Assembly: GCF_010093535.1 (NCBI RefSeq)
Contig: NW_022985176.1
Span: forward strand, 1,142,360-1,206,359
DNA: 64,000 nt
Reading direction: 5' to 3'
From: Lindgomyces ingoldianus
Taxonomy: Eukaryota; Ascomycota; Dothideomycetes; Pleosporales; Lindgomycetaceae
The translations under genes were made by a program, and so were the position numbers. Positions 35,201 to 47,812 of the stretch are shown one piece after another. Each line of letters opens with the position of its first letter. The first letter of the stretch is position 1. Below the pieces are notes generated by a model. That model had not been told where the DNA came from, did not search any database, and was given only the letters and a program-made list of their open reading frames with translations.

Positions 35201-38200
35201 TCTTGTCAGGTGCAATTGGAACCTGGATCTCTATTGGTGGCACATACTATCTCATTTCTATGGCATTCTCGGCTGCTAATATGTTTGTGCTTACGCGTCT
35301 AATTGGTGGTCTTGCCTTCACAGCCGCTGCTAGTCTTGTGGGATTTATCGTAATCACAGCGGTACGCGGAGTACAAGCCGGCGCCATCTTCTTCTTTTAC
35401 TTATTTGGGTTGACATCATATCTCTCCGTTCTGGCTGTGCTTTCTACCTATCAAATCCCTGGTTCAGCTTTTCTAAACGGTCGAAGAGTGATTATCACCC
35501 TTATTCCGACACTAATCATCTCTCCAATCCTCACTATTTGGATCCGCGGATATGATGTTATCATCTACCCCACGGTACTTTTCATATTCGTCATGCTACT
35601 GCTCTTGGGAACTCGACACGTCAGCACCCAATGGGTTACTTGGTATCACAATATCAAGACGCTCAACGATAAGGATGTGAAAGAGTGGTACATCCGAACG
35701 AACTTGAAGCTGGAGCCACATCTCGGTGCTACAGGTAAGTGTTATCAGGCGAGGTCTATTTCTATCAGAAAATTGACAATTAGATAGGGAAGCGTTTAAG
35801 CAAGGGGCCAAGAATTTCGATTGTGCCATCATCTCTCCTCACAACGTCTGACTTATCCCCTGCCGAACCAGACATGTTCTACGGTCTTAGCGAGCCTGCT
35901 ATTCTCACCCTTTGTCGCAAGGAACTATACGAAGCTGTGATGAAGGAAAAGACCCGCCGTTTCTGGCAACATCCAACTGAGGACTCGTTTGTCAAGGAAC
36001 TGGCTGAATGCTGGGATTCAACACTCTTCCTCCTAGATTGGTATTGCCGACTTACCGATGTGAAACGCCCCATCCCCTACAGCTCCACTTGGAATCTGGA
36101 GACGCAGGTAGCACTCGAGAGTATGCAACAATCCCAGAAGGGAATTAGATTACACAATTCTTTCATTCACTGGCGCAATGCTGGTGATGAGATCGGGTGT
36201 GGCATTCTCTACTTTCTCACAGCTCTTCTGGACCGCTGGCTCGATTTGATTCATGGCGGTCACCTTGTCGGTCTATCGGCAGCCCTTAACCAAACTTTCC
36301 GGCTATCTGTCGGATTCGGATTGGCATATTACTTAGTCGGGGCAGTGCTTCTAGACTACAAAGCCCAACATCTACATACACTTTCTGAGCAGTCCTCGCC
36401 GGTTTCGATTGAATCAATTCCTGAAATACGGAAGGCTAAAGCCAATGATCAAAAATTCCGACGCCATCTTTACTGGAACACGTTATGTCGCTTCATTGGC
36501 GTCCACGTATGGGCACTGTCGCTGAGCGCTGCACTTGTTTGGATCTTCAACGGTTCATCAGAAGCAATGATCATGTTTCTCGCCTACGTCGGTGCATACA
36601 GCGGCCTTCTTCTCTACCAGTACAACAAAATATTCTCCGGCCCTCACGCTCTTATGCCCCTTCTGATGGCTGTCATCCTTGGGTTTGTCTTAGGAATGGT
36701 GCTCAAGAGAGTACGTCCGAAGTTTGAATATGACAATGTCATCGCCTTAGGGGTGGCGACTTGGACTGCCGCTATTCTTTCATTCCATACTGCTAAACTT
36801 GGTTTACCCGAAGCTTTCGAGATTCGCACTTATATCTCGGAAACGCTTGCGAAATTTAGAAAGCCCAAAAAACCGTTTGACTCCACTGATTCCATTCATA
36901 TCAGGGGTCTGCCCTCGCAGTACAGGATCCACTGGTCTGCAGGGGAGGTTTTTCACGCCTACAATGGGGCTGGTCAGGACCAAGAATTCAGCCAAAGCGA
37001 ACTCCAGGCATTCCATGACAAGCTACGGTCAGGGCCAAAGGAAAACCGGTTCAGAGTCTCGCCGTTTGGCCATCCCGGAGATCAGATTACAGCCCTTCTG
37101 CTATCATGCACTCACGATTCTTTGACTCGACTGGCCCTCCAGGCATTCCCCGCCATGCCGTACTTGGTGCAAAGAATTGTGTTAGCTTGGCAGAATGGTC
37201 TGATCAAAGTTTTCATCGTCCCTATGCAGTCAGTGGTAGACGCAGACACTGACCTCCGCGCTATTTCCCACTATTCTGGTGGCCGTTTGACGCTTTTCAT
37301 GGCTTCCGATTCGAAAGGCTCCACCTCGGCTCAAATGAATGTCAGCAGCAATTGCAAAGTCATCGCAGAGACGCTGATGCATGCTTGCTCAGAAACGATG
37401 TTTGCTATGCCGCATCACCAAGCTCAAGTTGCTGAGTCGATGTTAGTCCTTCGACCTAATAGTGACGAGTTCTACTATGTCTCGGAGTGCAGTAAACGCT
37501 CGATGCCCTTCAATGCTTCGGGTCCACAGACAACTGCATTTGAAACCGCATGCCGGAAGGAATTGCTGCAAAGCCTTTGCCTTGGCTTCGATTGCGAAAC
37601 CCAGTGGGACATCCTTCCTCTCGAGATCCGTAAGCTGTTCATCAGAAGGTGTCTTGGGGCACGCGGTCCATATACCAATACTGAAATGGCATGGATCAAT
37701 ACGAATGTCCCTGCGGAAGATGCGTGTACTATTCTGTCCAGAATCGCGCGCTACGATCTTGGCGCATACCTTGCCGTGCAGAAGTACAATTTCTTCAAGA
37801 ATAGGGGCGAAGAGACAATTACCGAGAAAGAGTATCGGCAAAACACGGCTGACATTCAACACTCTCATCATCCCGTTCTGAACCGTTCTGCTACCTCGAT
37901 ACTAAGTGTCTTTAGAATGTATATCCGAGTCCCCGTAGCCTACGTCTACCACACAGTTGGAACCTGGATCAAGTTCTTCGTTCTCGCTGCAATGGCGGAT
38001 CCAGAATACCAAAGGGAATTGAATTGCGCTCTCGGCAGTACTCCAAGGGTCCTGGCTAAGCCAGCAGCTTTTCTGCTCACTGGACTGTGGATCTACTCGC
38101 GATGGGTCATGTCGGCCAGTCTTCCCTTCTTCCTTTTTAATGGCCGAAAGGATATCGCCGCGCTTTCCAACACTGTCAAAGGGAGCTTGATCTCACAAAA

Positions 38201-41200
38201 GAAAGACCGACTCGTCATTCGCAACTACGGTGATACTGAGACCGCCTTCGTCCATCCTACAGAAGAAGGCGGCTTCAATCTAGTCTTCTACGTAGGCGTC
38301 CTAAAAGAAGAGCCAAAATGGGGCCACACGCGTATAACCACGTACAGTAGAGACATGCGAGTCGCTTCGCGTGTCGAGTACAAGAACGGTGAAGTCACGA
38401 ATGAATACAAGTACGACTATCCGGCCACGCGAACTCAACGCGTCAGCAAAATCACAAGGTTCCAAAACACCAAGATACCGCTTAACAGACACTGCGTGCG
38501 TGGAACTGATGAGGGAGCCAAAGTTCAGTACAACTACAAGGGTCATATCGAGTCCGGAAGCTACATCCAGCACGGCAACTTGGTACGTTTCAAGTACCAC
38601 TACCGCAAGAATGCGAAGTATGACGACGAGCTGCTGAGAGCAGAATTCGTGCTTCCCCACATGTCTGCTAATATCAGCTGGAGTGCTCCTCCGATCCGTC
38701 ACGCAGAGAAGATGGAACGGTGGATTCCGACTCCGCGAGTTCATGAGGCTACGTTTGTCGATGGGGCGGATGTATATGAGTGCTCCTGGCTTTATGATCA
38801 CAAATTTCACCCGACGATTACTACAAAACTTAATGGAGAATCTGTCGACACTCCGGACATGATTCGTTTTGATTGGTTGGGTGTGTTAAAAAAACCTACC
38901 CGGTGCAATTTCACCGATGAGAATCCGCTGCTAGAGTTCAAGACTGCGACGTCGAGCTTCATAAGCCGCCTTTTCAGAATGAACGTCAAGAGACAGGAGG
39001 TTTCTACCTCGAGAGCGAGATCACAGCTCTGGAAAGCGTGGAAGAAGAGGCTTGATCTTGATGGCGTGGTTATCCGGTGGGTTGACGAGGAGCTTCTTCG
39101 AAAAGAAGCAATGCTTCGACCGTATTGGCGTCGCAGGGATCGCGGAAGTCTTCTCAAAGCCGAAGACTACCTTGCCTTACACGCCGATGCTATTATGGCC
39201 AGCTCTGATCTTACCAGCGATATCAGTGCATGGACACCACTTGCTGTTCGCATGAGCGATCTATTCAGTTTCGGACAAGGTGGAGATGCGGTTATCTACA
39301 CCAGAACCAAGACTCTGGCAAGGGATACAGACCGCTCGCTACACGTCGTCGCTGTAGACACAGGAACATGGCCGAACGAAGGCGGTGGCGTGTCGGCTTG
39401 TCGTCGTGACCTGATCAACAACCTCCGCACCATCAAATGGCACATGGTCGTCGAGTCCGCCAATGATTTCGGGCTTCCGAAACACCAGACAGAAGAAAAC
39501 GTCGAATCACTCAAGATCATTCCCCTGTGGGGCTTGGACTTCATGCATCCATGTCACGGGATGTTCACTAACAAGCTAGACAGCGAAGTCGACCATCTCG
39601 TCAAGGAAGCCACGATTACTGATATCAAAACGAACTTCATTCCTACCCTCACGGCACTTGTGCACGGCGCCCGAGCTGTCAACATGACATCTGCAGATGT
39701 CAAGCAAGCAACCCGCGCCCTCGTCAACTTGAACACCTATTTCCAAGACTCGCGACACTGGAAAGAAGTCTGGACTAGCGACACGGTGAAAGACACTTGG
39801 CGAAAATTATGGTTAGCAGGCGACATGCCGAATGCACAGCCTCCATCAAAATGGTTCCGCACCGAGCTCCCGACTCTGGGACACCTAGACACTGCACTTG
39901 AGCTCTGGTTCCGATACCTGTTCATCTTCAGCATTCCAATCCCCGAGAAAATCCCCAACGTCTTCCAAGCCTCGCATCACAGTGTCAGCGCTTCTTACGG
40001 AATTGTGTGCAAACTCAAACGCAATTGCACACTACAGATCTGGGACCATGCGATTTCATGGCGAGAAACAAATCTGTATCTCTCATCTGCCATGTGCACA
40101 CTCCCACCTTTCATTCGTAATGCGCTCCTAGGGCTGATGAAGCTGACTTCGACACTCATCCTGCACCACGCGGACCAGATTCTACCGTGCGCTGATTTCT
40201 TCAATCCAGGTTGGGAAGTCGAGATTGGGAGTTCGAAGGGAATGCTTACCCATCGCAACATCTTCCGTCGAAAGGTCGACCCCATTGTCAATGGCATCAC
40301 GGATATGCAGAAATTCGCACCAGTTTCAGAAATCAAGACGAAGACGCCCACGGTAACGATGTTATCCCATGTCTGGTTTGCGAAGGACATAAAGACCGCG
40401 TTGTTGGCAGCAGATATCATTAGCAACGAGTGGGGATTCAAAGACTACAAACTCGACATCTACGGCGCGCTGAACAAAGCCCCCGTCTACTCATCTGAGT
40501 GCCAGGAGATTCTTGCGTGCAAAGGTCTTGGGTCTAGCGTCACGTTACGTGGCACTGCGGATCCGGCAATGGTGCTTGCGAATACTTGGCTGTTCCTGAA
40601 CTCTTCCGTCTCCGAGGGTCTACCTCTCGCGCTGGGAGAAGCTGCACTCACTGGCGCGCCCGTTGTTTGCACGGACGTTGGCGCGAGTTTACGAGTGCTG
40701 ACTGATCCAGATGACGGGAAACGGTACTCCGAGGTCGTGGCTCCAAATGACGCGTACGGCCTTGCGCGCGCGCAGATCAACCTTCTGGCCATGCTGGATG
40801 AATGGGCACATTACGCTGAAGACGATCCCAATACCCCCGCTCCAGTCCTCCCACACAAGCCTACGCAAAAGGACGTGGATATCATCACGCGCAGGATGTA
40901 TGATAAGACCACCCAGCGGCGCAAACTCGGCATGATGGCACGGTCGATTGTGCAGAAGTCGTTTGGGGGCGAGCGGTACTTGCGCGAACATGAGCAAATG
41001 CTCTGGGTAGGAAAAGCGTGCTACGAAATGCTCGGACTGGAGAAACGGATGCCGCCACCGAAGCATCCAGGACGGATGTTAAGTTTAAAACTAAAAAGAG
41101 CGAGCCAGGTACCTCAGCAACAGGAGCAGCAGGGGAACAGGAGTACGGCATCGAGCAGCCTGCTGGATCCGCAGTTGGAGAAAATGCAACATCCGCGACG

Positions 41201-41837
41201 GCCCGCTATGACGAAACATCTCAGTACAACGACATCCTTCTCGTCTGTCTATATCGACGAGACAGGTCCGTCGACTGGGAGTTCCATTTACGAAGAGCCC
41301 GAGGATTGGGGTCCCGTGACTCCGGACTCGTCACTGCGGTATCCGCGATCTACCTACGAGGAAGGGTATTTTGTGCCGTTGGCTGTTGAGCGGCCACTCA
41401 GGACTTACAATCCATATCTCCCAATGGCACCGCAACAGCAGCAGCGGTCCCGTTCAACACATGGTGTTCCAGCTTCCGCTTCACACTCCGACTCCCACTA
41501 TGACACACATTCCCACCAACCCACCCCCACTGCCTCTGCGCCTGCCATCTTCGCTGGCTCACGCACCACAACTGGAAAACGCCCCGTCTACGGTTCCGGC
41601 GCAGGATACAGCAATGGGTACTCTGGTTTTGCGCATGGAACACCTGAATCAAGCAGTAATCCTACGGGCGTTCGAAGGGACCAGCGGATGGATCCGCGAC
41701 GCAGCGTGCTCATGCGGCAGGCCGTGCGGCCAGAGAGTGTGATGACGAGGAGTAGTACGGGGACGGGGCCGAGGGTCCGGAGTCATTTGAATGAGGTACA
41801 AGTTGCTGAGTACGGGAATGTGGATGGGCGGCTTTGA
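32270..41837 (+). CDS. gtb3: giant membrane glycosyltransferase of galactosaminogalactan synthesis (GT4)
   Basis: Five exons: 32270-32425, 32485-33393, 33456-35046, 35099-35734 and 35788-41837; introns 59, 62, 52 and 53 nt; 3113 aa. The start has a strong context (ACACCATGG). Order: N-terminal membrane helix (WTLVAIIGASGLIGVITFLW); an alpha/beta region resembling the hydrolase-like domain of Gtb3 (FGVYLGILNTPLAEEEK onward); a first multi-helix block at about 900-1070; a second at about 1250-1430 (GFGLAYYLVGAVLLDY, MPLLMAVILGFVLGMVL). A long central soluble part follows. The GT4 domain spans about 2280-2790, with VDTGTWPNEGGGVSACRRD and the E-X7-E motif in SEGLPLALGEA. The last 240 residues are Gln/Ser/Pro-rich and disordered. 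It is inferred to polymerise UDP-Gal/UDP-GalNAc and pass the chain through the plasma membrane, comparable to PelF plus membrane partners of bacterial Pel systems. Confidence 0.93.
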
Positions 41838-42823
41838 AAGCAGGTCGCATTTCTTTTTTGGTTATCGAGGGGAGGGAAATTTTTTCGAAGAGGCCTAAGC
41901 AGTTCAGGTTGGTGGGGTTAAGGATGAAGATTGCGTATCTCTACCGCCATCGTTCTTTTTTGCATTTCTTGTCGCGCGCGCATTTTGTATACCCATTTTT
42001 CTTGGCATAGTTTATTGCATTGCCTTTCAGTTTGGTAGTGGCCTTGTAGGTGAAGATAAAATGAACATCTGGACTTCTCAGCTTCCATACGTAAATTCAA
42101 TCGTTTATATTGAGGCGCTGTCATTCATGTGAAACTGTATCCTTGGGCCATGCTGAATAGATATCAAGCACCATGTAGTTATATCACATCTTAAACTAAA
42201 GCACGAAGCGTAAATGCCATTTTTATGTCTACTACCGGACCATATAACTCCCATCATTGTGTTTCGTCCATCAGTCCCGATATAGCAGATCTCAATGAGC
42301 TACACGGTCTGAGTAAATCTTCCTGATCCATGCCAATGAAGGCGTTTCGTCTCATATCGCCATGAACGCCATAGAAAATGCTCATAAAGACCCTTGCAAT
42401 CCGCCACACCCTGGTCTATCCATCGAGGGTGCCGCTCCATATAGCTTAGGGGTATCATTATGTTCGAACGAAAATGAACATCTGTTTTACGCGCTCACTG
42501 ACCACGTCTGACGTAAAAGGAGAGAGAAAGAGAGATGATTCCGGTTATGTCTCCGAGAAACAGAGCGAAAGAAAACATTTGAATCAGAAGAAAAATTGAA
42601 TTATGTGCTGGGGTGGCCAATGCTATACATGAATGGCGTGACAAAATTTGACTGCTCACTCGTGGCATGCGAGACGGTGCTCAGCTTGTGGGCCGTGACG
42701 ATAACGAGGGAAGCGAAGGTGGATTTGAATAAACCGTTTACTCCTGGCCTAAAACGGAGTGTTGAGCAAAGAGAGGAATGCTTGTGTCGAAGAAGACCTA
42801 CTCTTGGTGGTAAATGTCCACGA
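41838..42823. other. convergent intergenic spacer
   Basis: 3' flanks of gtb3 and the SNF2 gene; AT-rich in places, with no supported gene. Confidence 0.6.
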
Positions 42824-45800
42824 TCATCGAGACAAACCGAAGAGAAACTTCAACTCATTGACACCTAGTCGGGAGATACTCTTGCCGAGCCCTTCATCTA
42901 ACGCAGTACTAATGATATCGCGCTTCTGTTCCTGGAGCTTGCAGATCCTGTCTTCGACGGTTTCAGGCACGAGTATACGATGTACAAATACCTCGCGCTT
43001 TTGGGGCATACGATGAGCTCGATCGACTGCTTGATCTTCAATGAACGGGTTCCAGAAGGGGTCCAGGATAATAACGTGAGAAGCCTGGCTGAGATTGAGT
43101 CCAGCATTGCCCGCTTTGAGAGAGACGAGCATGATCTTCTCATCAGGTTTGTCCATGAAATCGTTAACGGCAGTGGCTCTATCATCGGGTTTCATGCTAC
43201 CATCGTAACGCTGGTACTTAATATTCCGATCCTGGAGCGGGACTTCGAGGAGGTCAAGAAGTGAAGTGAACTGACTGAAAATTAAGGTCTTCTCAGCAGG
43301 GTCATTGCTCTCAATTTCGTTGAGGAGCTGGATGGTCTTGTTTATCTTCGCCGATGTCACCCAGTCCTTGCGAAGCCGGCGAAGATATTTCTTCTTCGCA
43401 GCCTTGTTGCGGAGGGACTCCTTCTTGAGTTGTGCAAGAGTTTTCTTTTCCTTGACACGTGATTTACCCTTGCCATTGACGTGCTTCGTCTCGTTCTCGT
43501 CACCGTTCTCATCTTTTAACCTTGGCGCCTGGTAGTCATCATCGGCATCGTCTGGAACGATGAATCCATTCAAATCATCACCGTCAGATTCATCCTCCTC
43601 AGAGTCAGAGTCAGGCTCCGGCTCAGACTCAGGGCGGTCGAGATTACCGTCTGGAAACTTTTCTGGACAGAAAACTTTGCAGAAATGCTCGTAATCGGTG
43701 ATTCTACTCGGATGCAGAGAACCTCGACAGTGAGGGCATTTTGGCGCGCTACCTTCCTCACGGTCATCCTGAACCATGGTAGGATCAACAAGTTTCTGGA
43801 AACACTCGCCACAGGTGGTGTGACCACAAGGAAGAAATATTGTTGGATTTTGTGTTGCGTCGAGACAAATGGGGCAATCAAAACCTGGCGACTCTTTCAA
43901 CCGGACAACTACGTCGTGCGTGAGCTTTCTAGCCCGACATAAGAGCTCGCTCTCGTCGATATGCTCAGTCGAAACTTGCACTCCCAAATCCTTGATAAGG
44001 TGGGGATGGCAGCAAGCCTGGCGGAGCCGTAAAAGGAGTAGGAGCACGTTCGCGTAGTTATTAATGACCGTTCCTGCTTTGAGATACTTATTGAACTGCA
44101 GCTGTGACTGGGTCTCAATGGCTTTGTACAGTTCATGTTCCTCATCGCTAAACTCCACTGGCGCAGGCACGACTTGTTTAGGTGGGATGTTGCAAATCGG
44201 TTCTCCGTCAAGGATTGTCTGCTTTGTGCGCCGAAGCATGATAGATTTGATAAGAGCATGGACACGCGTTACACCCTTTTCCCTCCGGTACTCCTGACCT
44301 GCTTTGATCTGTTGGGAGATGTCTGTGCGGAAACGGGCCCAGTCGTTGTACGGTTTGATGCTAAGGAATCGGATAAGTGGATAGAGTTCATCGATTGAGT
44401 TCATCATTGGGGTACCTTTTCAGCACACTCAGTTAGCACAGGCTTTGGACAGATGAAGGGATCCTTTTGTCCGCTCTTCGAAATTCAAGCAAGAGGATTA
44501 CAGATCAGATATGCTCTTGGAATGCACCCTGGAACGGCGGAGGCGTTGTGCGGGGGCTATCCTTACCTGTCATGCAGAGCCGATATTTCGCTCGTAGGCG
44601 ATTCGAGCCCTTGGATGTGAGTGTTCCCTTATTCTTGATACACTGTGCCTCATCTAGGATTACCTTTTGTGAGGCTGTCAGCTCCATGCGATAGAATGTG
44701 GTGTGGAATGAACCTACACGATACCAAAGGCACTCTGGCCCGACTAGGGACAGTCTCTCCTTAGCCTTGCGTTGAATGCCTGATTGCTGCTCAGTGAGAT
44801 CTCTCAGTGACTCTTCCAATGACTCAATCCGCTTCTCCTCAGTCGAAAGACATCCAAAGGTGGTTAGAACAACGTCGTACTGGCGCAGGGTATTGAAATC
44901 CGCCTTCTTGCCGTTTTGGTGATAGATATAGACCTTGAGTCGATGATGGGAGTGAACATGCCGCTGAAGCTCCTTCTCCCATTGCCTCATCAGAGCAACG
45001 GGTGCAATGATTAGTGTCGTCTTACATATTGGATCGTCCGAAGGCCTAGACAAGATGAGTGCGAGAGCCTGAACCGTCTTTCCGAGCCCCATGTCGTCTG
45101 CGAGAATGCCGCCCTTCGCGGTCCCCTCCTCCATTTTCTTCAACCAAGCCAGACCGAGTTTCTGATGTTCCATGAGCTCGGAACACATAGCCTTTGGCGT
45201 CTTTTCGCGAAGCTCTTTCGGAACCTCCTCGTCAGGCTGTATGTTCTCAAGAAGCTTGGTGATGGCTTCTGGGTGTGCGCTAGGAGCAGTTCCCGAGAGA
45301 TCCCTGCCAAATGGCTCCTGATCAAGATCGAATGGTGGTACCAGGCCTGCGTTTGGAGGATCGAAAGGGCGATGTGCTACAAATCTATTGCTGTTGGCAA
45401 GCTGAGCTCCTCGGTTCTGGACAGGATATTGGCTAGGATAGCCGACGCCCAGCTGAGAAGGCTGTATGAGGAAGGCAGCGAGGTCCTCTGGAGACATCCA
45501 TTCTTGGTTGAATGCGTCAGCGGGCGTCGGGGGTTGGGTTCCGTTGTTCATCCTGAACGGCGGAGTGGAGCGGGAATTGCGGTCACGATAAGCAAACTCA
45601 AGTTCTGCAAACGGGTCTGTGGCAGGATGTGCGGCAGGATGGGTAGCCCGATGTGTAGCCCAAGGAGTGGGAGCAGAGGGACGGGGCATCGACGCTGGAG
45701 TGTGCCGAGCTGGTTCATCCTCGGATGAATCGCCATCTAGAGTCAGATCAATGAATTCGCGGTTGGAGGGAACATTCCCGGCTGGAGCGACGTTCTGAGG

Positions 45801-46166
45801 CTCAGACCCGATGACAGCTACAGGATTTGAAGGACGAGTAGGACGCGGCGTATTGAAGCTCGTTGGCCTATTGCTGAAATTTAGGGGGAAGTCAGAAGGG
45901 CGGAGATTCCTGTTTGGAAATGTGTCTAGTCGGTTGGAGTGTTGAGCTGCACCGCCAGTATTGTTGAGGCCATATGTGTGATTGCTCCCAAATTCTGGCT
46001 CGCCGGAGGAAAATGACGCTGGTGTTCCGGGGGTGAAAGTCGGGCTTGGGTTTTGACTGATACGCTTTGAATCGGGATAGTCAATATCGAAGTCGCCCAG
46101 GCTGCGTTTGCGAGAGAGTTCCGACGGGAATAGCAAGAAGTTGGTATAGACGGGGTCGTCGTCCAT
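42824..46166 (-). CDS. SNF2-family ATPase with embedded RING finger (Uls1/Rad16-like)
   Basis: Exons 46166-44567 and 44415-42824, intron 151 nt with an AAG acceptor; 1063 aa. Start chosen at MDDDPVYTNFLLFPSELSRK; the frame extends upstream to 46259. Residues 1-290 are disordered and Ser/Pro/Asn-rich. Helicase motif I is ADDMGLGKT near residue 360; motif II is DEAQ (VILDEAQCIKNKG); motif III LCMTGTPMMN forms across the intron. A C3HC4 RING (CPICLDATQNPTIFLPCGHT, then CPHCRGSL) sits between the lobes at about 716-770, followed by an acidic/basic linker and the helicase C lobe ending QAVDRAHRMPQKREVFVHR. This is the Rad5/Rad16/Uls1 group: DNA translocases with possible ubiquitin or SUMO-targeted ligase activity acting in chromatin. 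The exact orthologue is unresolved. Confidence 0.93.
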
Positions 46167-47812
46167 GGTGCCTCTTTCCCGACGCCCAAAAGAGCAGCCA
46201 CGGTAATTGTTCTTGCAATGCAGCCAAGGATAGCGGGAGGGATCGAGGAAGGAAGTCAAAGGTGGGTATATGGATGCAGAGTGGGTTTCGCGCGGTTCGG
46301 GGAGGGGAAGGGGGGGTTATCAGGACAGCGTATGTTCGGGTGTGAGGTTTACTGTCTGGTTCGGAGAGGACGTCGCGGGGTACGTTCGACGTTCGGAGTA
46401 TCTAGAAAAGTGAGAGTAGAGACCAGAAAGGAAGCTGAAATGTCGAAGGAAGGGCGCAAGTGAGGCAGAGGTGCGACCGCTCTCGGGGAAGGAGGCTGCC
46501 AGCACTGCGAGAGAAAGGCTCGCAGATAGCCTTGGAAGGCCTCGCAGGACGCGCAGGATCCTTTATAGCCGCAAAATCCACATAGCTGACAGGACGAGAC
46601 GAGTGAAAATGAACGTTTGAAAGGTGAAAGTCTGGGATTCTGCAACAGCAGCGCAAATAGAGAGTGAAATGACCCCAGCGCAAAGTCAATGACGTCGAGC
46701 TGCTATGTTCCGGTGAAGGAGTGAGCTTATCAACTTCATGTCTTGAGGCTGGAATAACCCCTTCAACTACGACTTGCAAGCTGTTTCGCCGCGCCGCAAG
46801 GCTTTGCGTGCAGTCAGGCTGAACATGTTCTTTCGTGCGTCGTGCTGCATGCAAGAGCAAACGAAACTTCCAAGGTTGTTCGCGCTGGCATTGGCGTGTT
46901 CAGCGGCCGAACGTGACCTTGACGCGCCAATCAACATCGCCTCGCAGGCACAGGTCTCTCAACCATCTTATGAACCGTGGAACTTAGACAGCATATATCG
47001 TCGATTCATCCGCCTCATGTTTTTCGAAGCGGCCCTCCATGCAAGGGTAGTTTCGCACTTGCCAAATACATGCCTCTTCTAATTGTAGACCCTAAGTGTG
47101 CTTGGCCGTTACGAGGCTGTACACCCTCCTCGGCGCTCCCACTCGTCAGGAAGCATACCCACAGCCACCCTCACTTGTTGCCCTCAGCTGCAGGCAGTCT
47201 AAACGCATCTGAAACCCATCAAATCGCCATTCATGCATCGTAGTGCTACCTGACACCTCATCTGCCAAAAAGCGCCCCAGAAGAGATGTTCCCCAAAAGC
47301 CCACATTCTCATATTCTAACCCAAACAGCCGTGTCAAAGCGATCGAGGTGGGTTGGGGTAGTACGAAAAGCTCCAATCACAACCCAAAAATATGTCGCAA
47401 AACCTACGCGCGCACACGGTACTCCTCAGTCGATCCACAGAGGTGAGGCAGAAGCCATACTGAGTGACTGATGGCACCAGACATGCCAGTAGGCGGAGCC
47501 AAAAGGAAAAGCCAGGGGAAAAGAAAACAAAGACACCAAGATTCTCGGCCCATGCCTCCCACTCTCCATATGCAGCCCTCCGCTAAGGAAACCCCGTTGA
47601 GTGCATCCATTTCGTCAGAGAGAAAAACCACACAAACGCCTGGAAATGAGAATCTGATATGGTGGACCAACTATCTTTCTAGCTGCAAGAATTCAAGTCT
47701 TGAGGTGTGGCACCTTGGGGTATCCGCTAAAACACACCAGCCGGGGGCACAAATATCGGTGAACAGCTGCACATACGGGAACTCGCTGGGTATTATCTAA
47801 CAAACTTGTTCT
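46167..47812. other. spacer upstream of the SNF2 gene
   Basis: SNF2 promoter side plus the 3' flank of the histidine kinase. ORFs such as 46774-47082 (+) and 47471-47800 (+) have no recognisable domain and overlap others on both strands. Nothing can be supported as a gene. Confidence 0.5.
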
